A stretch of DNA of 5,859 nucleotides from assembly GCA_016934605.1 (NCBI GenBank), contig JAFGSO010000516.1:1-5859 (forward strand), given 5' to 3'. Shown here piece by piece: positions 1 to 5,859 of this stretch. A program made the translations under genes and the position numbers. The stretch comes from Calditrichota bacterium (GTDB lineage Bacteria > Calditrichota > Calditrichia > RBG-13-44-9). The notes beneath the pieces are model-generated. The model did no database searches and was not told where the DNA came from. It saw nothing but the letters and a program-made list of their open reading frames with translations. Every line of letters begins with the position of its first letter. Within the stretch, counting starts at the first letter, position 1.

Positions 1-1
1 C

Positions 2-2611
2 CAGTATATCGGTTATGCGACGGTACGGCTCGAAAATGTGGATGTGGATATTGACCTGACCACCCAGGTAGAATTTCAGATGCAAGAGACCAGTCTGGAG
101 CTGGGTGAAACGGTAACAGTGGTTGCCGAACGTGAACTGGTGACTAAAGATTTGACAGCTTCAACCGCCAAAGTGGATGCAGATCAGATTCAGGCCTTGC
201 CCATCACTGAAATAAATGAAGCTCTTCAATTACAGGCAGGATATCTGGATGGTCACGTACGCGGAGGACGGCAGGGAGAAATTGCCTACTGGATTGACGG
301 TGTGCCGGTAACGGATTCCTACGACGGCGGACAGGTAGTTGAGATTAATAAAGATATGGTGGAGGAGCTGCAGTTCGTCAGCGGGGCCTTCAATGCAGAG
401 TATGGGCAAGCCATGTCCGGAATTGTAAATATTACCACTCGAGAACCGCGAGAAAAGTTTGGCGGCAGTTTCACTACCTATTTTGGTGATTACTTTAGCA
501 CCAATGAATTCGACCGGGATCAGTATTATGAGGATGTTGTTGCGGGAAATCGTTCTCCCAGGCTGGGTAGTGACGAAGTCTGGATGAATGTTCAGAATTT
601 TGATCCCTCACGTATCCGAAACTTCGAGGGCAGTATTTTCGGCACTATTGTGGCCAACAAGCTTTCTTATTTTATCAATTCCCGTTACATATATTTTGGC
701 GGATGGCAGTACGGACAGCGGGTCTATAATCCCCGAAATATTGCTTATATCGACAGTGCCAATAATTTTATTCAGTTCCGGGATACCCAGGGACAGGGAG
801 ATGGAGAATATGTTCCCATGAACTGGAACCGCAAGCTGTATTTTCAGGGAAAATTGACCTATTATATCTCTCCTCTGGTTAAACTGAACTACAATTTTAT
901 CCGGGATGATGTGGAATTTGAAGAATACGACCGCGTCTACAAATTGAATCCCGATGGAAATCTGACACGGAACCGGACGGGTTATACCCACCTTCTGAAG
1001 TTAACTCATACACTGAACAATAAGACATATTATGACCTCGGTCTGTCATATTTTGATAAAACTTACAGTCAATCTGTTTATGAGAATATGTTTGACCCCA
1101 AATATGTTCATCCTCGCCTGAATGAGGAATTCGAAGCTTTCAGTTTCAGGACCGGCGGGAACAATAACCAGTTTTTTATGCGAAACACCAAAACCTATCT
1201 GGTGAAACTGGATCTGGCTGGCCAGGTGACCAGGACCCATCTGATCAAAACCGGCGTGGAGTTCCGCTATAATTCATTGTATTTCGATGATATAACGCTG
1301 AGACCCCTGGAAGGAGATAACCTTGATCTGCGCAGAGATTCACCCTTCATGACCCCTGAAGTTTTTCCCGTTGGCACCATCTACCACGATCAGTATAAAC
1401 ATAATCCTCTTGAACTGTCCTTCTATATTCAGGACAAGATGGAATTTGAGGATATCATTGTAAATGCCGGAATTCGTGTGGATCATTTCAGACCGGATGG
1501 TGTCATTCTATCGGATCCTACAGATCCGGATATTTATCTTCCGCTTAATCCGGAAAACCGGTATAAGGATCTTAACGGCAATGGACTCCAGGATCCGGGT
1601 GAGCCATTTGTGACATTTGCCGAGAGGCAGCGATACTGGTATGAGGATGCCAGCAATAAAACCCAGATCAGTCCCCGGCTGGGTGCTTCTTTTCCCATCA
1701 CCGCTACCGGGGTCATCCATTTTTCGTATGGCCATTTTTTCCAGATACCGAATTTTGAATTGCTCTACCGGAATCCCCAGTTCAAACTGGATATAAGCGG
1801 TGGTTCCGGCAATCTGGGCGTTATCGGAAATGCCAATATGGATCCGCAGCAGACCATTTCCGGTGAAATCGGCCTGCAGCAGCAGTTGAGTGAAACGGTA
1901 GTAGCCGATGTTACCATGTTTTTTCGGGATATCCGGGATCTGGCCGGGACAAGGGCGGAAGAGATCCAGCTTATCAGCGGTGAAACCTACAGCCGTCTGG
2001 CCAACAGTGATTTCGGATTTGTGAAGGGATTCATCATCTCGGTAAAAAACCGCTACTCTACCGGCATCAACTACACCGTGGATTATACTTTCCAGATTGC
2101 CAAGGGTACGGCCTCCGATCCCGAACAGGCCCGGAACGCCCTGGCCGGTGGTGCGCTTCCCGAAGTTCGTTTAACGCCGCTCAGCTGGGACCAGCGCCAC
2201 ACGCTGAATGGTTCACTTGGTTATAATCAGAAAACCTGGGGAATTAACTTTATCGGACAGCTGGGCAGCGGTCAGCCATATACTCCCAGGCAAACCAGCG
2301 ATGTGGCCACCATCCGTGAAAACAGCCAGACCAAGCCTTTTTACTGGAATGTAGATATGCGGGTTTACAAAGATTTCAACTTTTTCTCCAGAAGATGGTC
2401 AGTATTCCTGAGGGTGTTCAATCTGTTTGATACCCTGAACGAGGTGAATGTGTATAATGATACCGGCCGGGCCGGTTTTACCACAGATTTGGAGCGAAAC
2501 CGCGAGCTGAATCCGGCTCAAAATATCAATACCATCGATGAATGGTATCTGAATATTACCCATTATTCTGAACCGCGCCGGATTGAGTTTGGTATGATGT
2601 TCGACTTTTAA
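2..2611 (+). CDS. TonB-dependent outer-membrane receptor, 5'-truncated by window edge
   Basis: This encodes an outer-membrane beta-barrel that would import a ligand (unknown here) using energy from TonB-ExbBD. The reading frame is open from base 2. The GTG at 38 is only an internal codon: the residues before it (YIGYATVRLENV) continue into a strand pattern typical of the end of a carboxypeptidase-regulatory-like domain, so the true start and signal peptide lie upstream. Numbering from codon 38: a TonB-box-like ETVTVVA at 24-30, a plug at about 36-135 with VRGGR (74-78), WIDGVPV (85-91) and the plug-end signature EYGQAMSGIVNITT (121-134), then a barrel to residue 857. Late landmarks are PLSWDQRHTLN, GSGQPYTP and FNLFDTLNEVNVYND. 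The protein ends MMFDF, with the terminal Phe usual for BAM-assembled barrels. A long predicted outer loop (about 486-543) holds an EF-hand-type sequence. It is probably the first gene of an operon with the gene 26 bases downstream. The family call is firm; the substrate is unknown. Confidence 0.95.
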   Translation, partial: QYIGYATVRLENVDVDIDLTTQVEFQMQETSLELGETVTVVAERELVTKDLTASTAKVDADQIQALPITEINEALQLQAGYLDGHVRGGRQGEIAYWIDGVPVTDSYDGGQVVEINKDMVEELQFVSGAFNAEYGQAMSGIVNITTREPREKFGGSFTTYFGDYFSTNEFDRDQYYEDVVAGNRSPRLGSDEVWMNVQNFDPSRIRNFEGSIFGTIVANKLSYFINSRYIYFGGWQYGQRVYNPRNIAYIDSANNFIQFRDTQGQGDGEYVPMNWNRKLYFQGKLTYYISPLVKLNYNFIRDDVEFEEYDRVYKLNPDGNLTRNRTGYTHLLKLTHTLNNKTYYDLGLSYFDKTYSQSVYENMFDPKYVHPRLNEEFEAFSFRTGGNNNQFFMRNTKTYLVKLDLAGQVTRTHLIKTGVEFRYNSLYFDDITLRPLEGDNLDLRRDSPFMTPEVFPVGTIYHDQYKHNPLELSFYIQDKMEFEDIIVNAGIRVDHFRPDGVILSDPTDPDIYLPLNPENRYKDLNGNGLQDPGEPFVTFAERQRYWYEDASNKTQISPRLGASFPITATGVIHFSYGHFFQIPNFELLYRNPQFKLDISGGSGNLGVIGNANMDPQQTISGEIGLQQQLSETVVADVTMFFRDIRDLAGTRAEEIQLISGETYSRLANSDFGFVKGFIISVKNRYSTGINYTVDYTFQIAKGTASDPEQARNALAGGALPEVRLTPLSWDQRHTLNGSLGYNQKTWGINFIGQLGSGQPYTPRQTSDVATIRENSQTKPFYWNVDMRVYKDFNFFSRRWSVFLRVFNLFDTLNEVNVYNDTGRAGFTTDLERNRELNPAQNINTIDEWYLNITHYSEPRRIEFGMMFDF
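107..127 (+). other. TonB-box-like motif in the receptor
   Basis: The encoded residues ETVTVVA closely resemble known TonB boxes such as DTITVTA (FhuA) and DTLVVTA (BtuB). The motif sits where expected when an extra N-terminal domain is present: after the regulatory-like domain and just before the plug. It would be the segment pulled by TonB. The assignment rests on motif similarity and position only. Confidence 0.6.
143..442 (+). other. Receptor plug domain (coding segment)
   Basis: Residues about 36-135 (numbered from codon 38) form the plug that blocks the barrel lumen. It opens with strand and helix text DADQIQALP and TEINEALQLQAG, continues with VRGGRQGEIAYWIDGVPV, and closes with VEELQFVSGAFNAEYGQAMSGIVNITT. 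These are the standard TonB-receptor plug hallmarks: a conserved RGG, IDGVP, and Gly-x-x-x-Ser-Gly-x-Val-Asn-Ile at the end. The boundaries are approximate. Confidence 0.85.
1568..1603 (+). other. EF-hand-type calcium loop within a receptor outer loop
   Basis: The twelve residues DLNGNGLQDPGE (511-522, numbered from codon 38) match the EF-hand loop pattern: acid at 1, Asn at 3, Asn at 5, Gly at 6, Asp at 9 and Glu at 12. They lie in a stretch of about 55 residues between two likely barrel strands (ending near DHFRPDG and starting near TQISPRLG). A loop this long should face outside the cell. Calcium binding is inferred from the motif. Position 8 is Gln rather than the usual Ile/Leu/Val, and no flanking EF helices are evident. 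Confidence 0.55.
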
Positions 2612-2637
2612 AATAATTTCAATTTATTGAGGTAATG
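2612..2637 (+). other. Short AT-rich intergenic spacer
   Basis: Only 26 bases separate the receptor stop codon (TAA, 2609-2611) from the preferred start of the next gene. The spacer is AT-rich, has no inverted repeat that could be a terminator, and is too short for a full separate promoter, although promoter elements inside the upstream gene cannot be excluded. This arrangement points to co-transcription. Confidence 0.75.
2629..2632 (+). promoter_or_regulatory. Ribosome-binding site (GAGG)
   Basis: GAGG lies 5 bases before the ATG at 2638 and only 2 bases before an in-frame ATG at 2635. The spacing favours initiation at 2638. An in-frame TAA at 2614-2616 rules out an earlier start by extension from upstream. 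Confidence 0.65.
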
Positions 2638-2709
2638 ATGATAAATCCTCCAAAATTTCTAGTTAGCCTGTTCATTCTGGTAATGATATTCAGTGAATTT
2701 CTGTTCGCA
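2638..2709 (+). other. Sec signal peptide of the large secreted protein
   Basis: Residues 1-24 have a lysine at position 6, then a hydrophobic stretch FLVSLFILVMIF, and a probable signal peptidase I site after FLFA, before QNSGR. No Cys follows the site, so lipid attachment is not indicated. A Glu at position 20 near the end of the hydrophobic core is slightly unusual. The exact cleavage point is a hand prediction. Confidence 0.8.
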
Positions 2710-5700
2710 CAGAACAGCGGCAGGGCTTTCCGCCGTAGCGGAATTCTAAACGGTAACCAGGTAAAAACTGTTTATGGAAACTGGGGTGTTATCGGACAGC
2801 CATCCAGCCGTGGTCCCAGAGGTGCCTGGATTTTTGATACCAACGGCTATATCGGTGATGTCAGTCCGCTGGTGGGTGCTGAGGTAGTGGGACGAGTTGT
2901 TGCTACCGGAAGAGATACCACATTCTTCTGGGTGATTGATTGTCCGGCAGACAGACCTGCACAGAATCGCGATGAATCCTCTGTTGGAAACCGGCAGGCT
3001 TTTGAGCCGGTAAGCGGCTATTTCAATGAAAATGCCAACAGTCCCGCCATCAGCGCGGATAAAAAAACCTGGCCGCCCTTCTGGCCGGATATTCAGGATC
3101 CGGAAGATCCCCGCTACGATCCCGACGGATGGGCCGGCTCCTGGAATGGTTTTTTCGGTCGGGATGTCTTCAACGCAGACCTGGAAACCTATTTTGTGAT
3201 GGATGACAATGCCGACAATGAATTCAATGTAGCCTCTGAGAATGATGCCGGTATTGAATTCCGTCCCATACCATCAAATCCGAGCCGAAATGGCATGGGT
3301 CTTGATATCCGGGTACGGGCTTTGCAATGGCAACAGATTCTGGCACAGGATAATATTTTCTGGCTGTATAATATCCGAAACAATGGTGAGTTTCTTTATC
3401 CCCGGTCGGTTTTCGGTATGCTGGTGGGTACCTATGTCGGTGTAACAGGTACGGATGATGCACCCATGGAATATGATGACGACTACTCTTTCTTTGATGT
3501 CAATGAAGACTTAACCTATACCGGAGATTATCCCAATGATAATTCCCGCAACCCCTTCTGGCAGGGAGCGGTGGGATTGGTAGGCTATGCGTTTCTGGAA
3601 AGTCCGGGAAATCCCTTCGACGGTATCGATAATGATAATGATGCTGATTCACCGGGATTATCCCCTGTCGGTCCTTTATTCACCGAGGATGACTTTGTGC
3701 CGGAAACCTTTACCAATAATCCAAATCCGGGTGCAGGTTTTCGGAACAGATTCGTGACCATTACCCAGCAGACAGAAATAAATCCGTTCGGACAGGAGAT
3801 TGTTCGCTATGTCCGTGAAGTACATACACTTACTACTGCAGAAACCACAGTTGTGTCACTAGGGGATACTTTCCGTATTGTTTCGGATGTGACCAGAGTT
3901 GTTGAAGGCAACCGGGTGATTGTCAGCGGACGGGAAGAAATCAATCCCAATGCCCTGGACGGAAAAGACAACGATCTGGACGGACTAATAGACGAAAATT
4001 ATTTTCTGCACTACAGACAGGTACGACGGTCCTCTACAGGTCAGGTGCTTTTTGATATTCTCAATCCCATACACCATGTAAATTATTTTACTGGCAGTGG
4101 TTTGAATGATCTGATGATTGATGAAAGACGGGATGACGGAATTGACAATGACGGTGACTGGAGCCGGAATCCGATCACCGGTGAAGAAATCCGCGACGAA
4201 GAAGGTCGTTTGATCGATGATGTGGGGCAGGACGGGCGACCCGGCACCGGGGATTTTGGAGAAAACAACGGACAACCCGATCCGGGAGAACCCAATTTCG
4301 ATGCACTGGATAAGTCCGAGTCAGATCAGATCGGATTGTCGAGCTTTCAGTATTTTGCACCTTCCAATCAGATTGCACTGGGTGATGAAAACGACATGTG
4401 GAGCCGGTTACGTCCCGGATTTTTCGAAGTCCCCACTTCTATTGTCGGTGGCAAACCGATTTCAGGTGAGGACGGTGACTTTCTCTATGGTACCGGTTAT
4501 TTCCCGCTCACTCCGGGCCAGACGGAAAGGCTTTCACTGGCGCTTATCTATGCCTTCAACGAAGAAGAGCTGGTTAAAAAATTGGCAACAGTCCGGGATA
4601 TTTATAATGCCGATTATCGTTTTCCCATTGCCCCGGAAAAACCCACTCTGAAAGTGGTGGCTGGAGATAATCAGGTGACATTGTACTGGGACAGAACCGC
4701 AGAACGTTCATTCGATCCTGTACTGCGGGAATTTGATTTTGAAGGTTATAAAATTTATCGTGCAACCGATCCGCTCTTTAACGATGCCCGGGTCGTAACT
4801 AACTCCGCCGGAACAGTGGTTTCCTACAAACCGATCGCTCAATACGATCTGGTCAATGGCATTTCCGGTTGGTTCTATGCGCCTTACGATCTTTATCAGA
4901 TTCTGGAAGGATGGGCATTTAACCTGGGCGAGGAAACTGGTCTGATCCATTCATATGTGGATGATGAAGTCCAGAACGGACGGACTTATTATTATGCGGT
5001 GGTTTCTTACGACCGGGGAGACCAGGAAACCGGAATTATTCCCAACGAGTGTACCAAGAATATTACCCAGCTGAATACCGGTGAAGTGCTTCTGGATGTG
5101 AATACAGCAGTTGTTACCCCATCTCCTGAAAGAGCCGGATATAAAACACCGATAAAGGAAGACACACTCTCGCACCCCAGCGGACAGGGTTTCGGCAATG
5201 TAATGTATGAAGTGCTCGATGAGACGGTGTTGACCGGCAATCAGTATCAGGTATATTTCTGGGATACGTCTAACGATGGTATAGACAATAACGAAAACTG
5301 GACACTTGCCAATGATGTCGGGGCAGACGGCATTCCGAATACCCAGGATGAGGGTGAAGGTGACGGGAGACCGACCGTCGGGGAACCGAACCTGGATGCC
5401 AGAGATACCAAGGAACTGGAAAAGATAACTACCTATTACGCGGTAAAAGATTTGAAGGAGTACAGTGAAGAATTTGTGCCGCGTGATACTGTTTTTGTGG
5501 ATCTTTCCCGTGAAAATCTGGCAGAGGGTAGTATTCTGGTCAGGAAGCCATTTGGGGAAACGGTAGATCCCACCCAGTACGAGCTCGATTTTGAAAGAGG
5601 CCGGATCAGGGCCTCATCCACAGGTGCCCTGGATGAACCTAATTACACTATCACCTATCAGTATCATCCGGTCTATTTCAGTCCGTACATGCAGGGTAGT

Positions 5701-5859
5701 CCCTGGATTGAACCGATTGGGGATACCGATATTTTCGATGGACTGACTCTGAACTTTAATAATATCTGGCGAACTGAACTGGATGAGGTGAATTCAGGCT
5801 GGTCTGATGAAAGCATAAGGTATGGGTATCAATTGAAATCTGAGCCGGTTTATGTTGCA
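2638..5859 (+). CDS. Very large secreted Asp-rich protein with FnIII-like domain, 3' end beyond window
   Basis: The frame runs for 1074 codons from the ATG at 2638 with no stop, so the gene continues off the right edge. I recognise a recurrent, functionally unassigned secreted family of FCB-type genomes, often found beside TonB receptors (from memory). Visible in order: signal peptide (1-24); N-terminal region with GNWGVIGQP, KTWPPFWPD, SWNGFFGRD, YFVMDD (185-190), FWLYNIRNNGE (241-251) and GYAFLESPGNPFDGIDND (316-333); Asp-rich loops at 328-337 and 441-453; an Asp-rich module at 500-561; FPLTPGQTERLSLALIYAF and YNADYRFP just before an FnIII-like domain (about 666-811); a second Asp-rich module (880-926); then more beta-type sequence. 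There is no lipobox, so it is not a SusD-like lipoprotein by this evidence. Only two Cys are visible (102 and 805). No catalytic motif was recognised. It follows the receptor by 26 bases, so a joint surface role is likely but unproven. Confidence 0.92.
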   Translation, partial: MINPPKFLVSLFILVMIFSEFLFAQNSGRAFRRSGILNGNQVKTVYGNWGVIGQPSSRGPRGAWIFDTNGYIGDVSPLVGAEVVGRVVATGRDTTFFWVIDCPADRPAQNRDESSVGNRQAFEPVSGYFNENANSPAISADKKTWPPFWPDIQDPEDPRYDPDGWAGSWNGFFGRDVFNADLETYFVMDDNADNEFNVASENDAGIEFRPIPSNPSRNGMGLDIRVRALQWQQILAQDNIFWLYNIRNNGEFLYPRSVFGMLVGTYVGVTGTDDAPMEYDDDYSFFDVNEDLTYTGDYPNDNSRNPFWQGAVGLVGYAFLESPGNPFDGIDNDNDADSPGLSPVGPLFTEDDFVPETFTNNPNPGAGFRNRFVTITQQTEINPFGQEIVRYVREVHTLTTAETTVVSLGDTFRIVSDVTRVVEGNRVIVSGREEINPNALDGKDNDLDGLIDENYFLHYRQVRRSSTGQVLFDILNPIHHVNYFTGSGLNDLMIDERRDDGIDNDGDWSRNPITGEEIRDEEGRLIDDVGQDGRPGTGDFGENNGQPDPGEPNFDALDKSESDQIGLSSFQYFAPSNQIALGDENDMWSRLRPGFFEVPTSIVGGKPISGEDGDFLYGTGYFPLTPGQTERLSLALIYAFNEEELVKKLATVRDIYNADYRFPIAPEKPTLKVVAGDNQVTLYWDRTAERSFDPVLREFDFEGYKIYRATDPLFNDARVVTNSAGTVVSYKPIAQYDLVNGISGWFYAPYDLYQILEGWAFNLGEETGLIHSYVDDEVQNGRTYYYAVVSYDRGDQETGIIPNECTKNITQLNTGEVLLDVNTAVVTPSPERAGYKTPIKEDTLSHPSGQGFGNVMYEVLDETVLTGNQYQVYFWDTSNDGIDNNENWTLANDVGADGIPNTQDEGEGDGRPTVGEPNLDARDTKELEKITTYYAVKDLKEYSEEFVPRDTVFVDLSRENLAEGSILVRKPFGETVDPTQYELDFERGRIRASSTGALDEPNYTITYQYHPVYFSPYMQGSPWIEPIGDTDIFDGLTLNFNNIWRTELDEVNSGWSDESIRYGYQLKSEPVYVA
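3619..3648 (+). other. Asp-rich loop DGIDNDNDAD in the large secreted protein
   Basis: Residues 328-337 alternate Asp and Asn in a pattern like thrombospondin type 3 or other Asp-box calcium loops. The loop follows the family-like text GYAFLESPGNPF. It lacks the Gly at the turn position of a true EF-hand, so it is best described as a possible calcium-binding loop. Confidence 0.4.
3958..3996 (+). other. Asp-rich EF-hand/dockerin-like loop DGKDNDLDGLIDE
   Basis: Residues 441-453. Counting from Asp444, the pattern is D-x-D-x-D-G-x-I-D, which fits positions 1, 3, 5, 6, 8 and 9 of an EF-hand loop. Position 12 is Tyr instead of Glu or Asp, so it is incomplete as a canonical EF-hand but resembles bacterial Asp-rich calcium loops. 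It precedes a likely beta region (YFLHYRQVRRSS). Confidence 0.5.
4135..4320 (+). repeat. Asp-rich module, copy 1 (protein-level repeat)
   Basis: Residues 500-561 begin DGIDNDGDW, then, after a 19-residue spacer, continue DVGQDGRPGTGDFGE and NGQPDPGEPNFDALDKSE. The last 34 residues align without gaps to copy 2 with 20 identities counted by hand. The first nine share six identities. The density of Asp, Glu, Asn and Gly suggests a calcium-stabilised extracellular element. The spacer here is 15 residues longer than in copy 2. Confidence 0.7.
4633..5070 (+). other. Fibronectin-III-like domain (coding segment)
   Basis: Residues about 666-811 start with PEKPTLKVVAGDNQVTLYWD, which has the Pro/Val/Trp layout of FnIII strands A and B. 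GYKIYRATDP (703-712) follows as strand C, and the domain ends with GRTYYYAVVSYDRG (781-794), the Tyr-Tyr-Ala-Val strand typical of bacterial FnIII-like folds. About 145 residues are spanned instead of the usual 90 or so, because a long segment rich in aromatic residues (around FYAPYDLYQILEGWAF) sits between the middle and last strands. The role is probably structural or in protein-protein contact. Confidence 0.7.
5275..5415 (+). repeat. Asp-rich module, copy 2 (protein-level repeat)
   Basis: Residues 880-926 read DGIDNNENW, a four-residue spacer, then DVGADGIPNTQDEGEGDG and RPTVGEPNLDARDTKE. This is the shorter partner of the module at 4135-4320. Several Asp residues of the first motif are replaced by Asn or Glu (NNEN instead of NDGD), so any metal site may be weaker. 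It appears to interrupt a beta-domain, between YQVYFWDT and TTYYAVKDL. Confidence 0.7.

Noticed and set aside
608..991. Antisense open frame of 127 codons under the receptor gene.
   Set aside because: The receptor frame on the + strand is clearly the coding one here. The antisense product resembles no family I know and has no supporting start signal.
2462..2476. Perfect inverted repeat ACCGGCC-G-GGCCGGT followed by TTTTA, like a terminator or operator.
   Set aside because: It lies well inside the receptor gene and encodes conserved-looking residues DTGRAG. The one-base centre makes a poor hairpin loop, so coding constraint explains it best.
2635..2637. Alternative ATG start one codon upstream of 2638.
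   Set aside because: Only 2 bases separate it from the GAGG site, too close for normal initiation. It would add just one Met and changes nothing about the signal peptide.
2638..2720. SusD-like lipoprotein identity for the second gene, suggested by its place after a TonB receptor.
   Set aside because: No Cys follows the signal peptide, and the Asp-rich, FnIII-containing sequence of more than 1000 residues does not resemble the helical SusD family.
3985..4275. Antisense open frame of 96 codons, with other short antisense frames at 3189-3463 and 4708-5240.
   Set aside because: They mirror the large secreted gene, whose reading frame is uninterrupted throughout. They are best seen as shadows.
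4217..4651. Open frame of 144 codons in another + frame.
   Set aside because: It overlaps entirely with the second gene, whose frame has strong protein-family signals. The alternative translation is low-complexity without a recognisable domain or ribosome-binding site.

Overview
The window looks like a piece of a Gram-negative bacterial genome of moderate GC (roughly mid-40s percent by eye), most likely from the FCB superphylum. The sequence style recalls Calditrichota, KSB1, Marinimicrobia or Ignavibacteria relatives. That placement comes from remembered family resemblance (receptor wording such as PLSWDQRHTLN and NVYNDTGRAG, and partner wording such as SWNGFFGRD, YFVMDD and GYKIYRATDP). No database search was made.

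Layout: two long genes on the + strand fill almost the whole window. Positions 2-2611 hold the 3' part of a TonB-dependent outer-membrane receptor. Its signal peptide and most of its N-terminal regulatory-like domain lie off the left edge; the TonB-box-like motif, plug and complete beta-barrel are inside. A 26-base gap (2612-2637) follows, with a GAGG ribosome-binding site and no terminator or obvious promoter. Positions 2638-5859 hold the first 1074 codons of a very large secreted protein that is open to the right edge with no in-frame stop. No RNA gene, mobile element or CRISPR array was seen.

The second protein has a signal peptide without a lipobox, a long N-terminal region of a recurrent but functionally unassigned type, a fibronectin-III-like domain with the GYKIYRATDP signature, further beta-rich segments, and several Asp-rich loops that look like calcium sites. 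One Asp-rich module of about 45-60 residues occurs twice. The receptor itself carries a textbook 12-residue EF-hand-type loop in what should be an extracellular loop.

The close spacing implies co-transcription. A reasonable inference is that the receptor and the secreted protein work together at the cell surface, with the large protein acting as a calcium-stabilised surface or secreted partner. Whether it binds a substrate, forms a lid on the receptor, or is simply exported is not shown by the sequence. The C-terminus, which would show a type IX secretion sorting domain if there is one, is outside the window.
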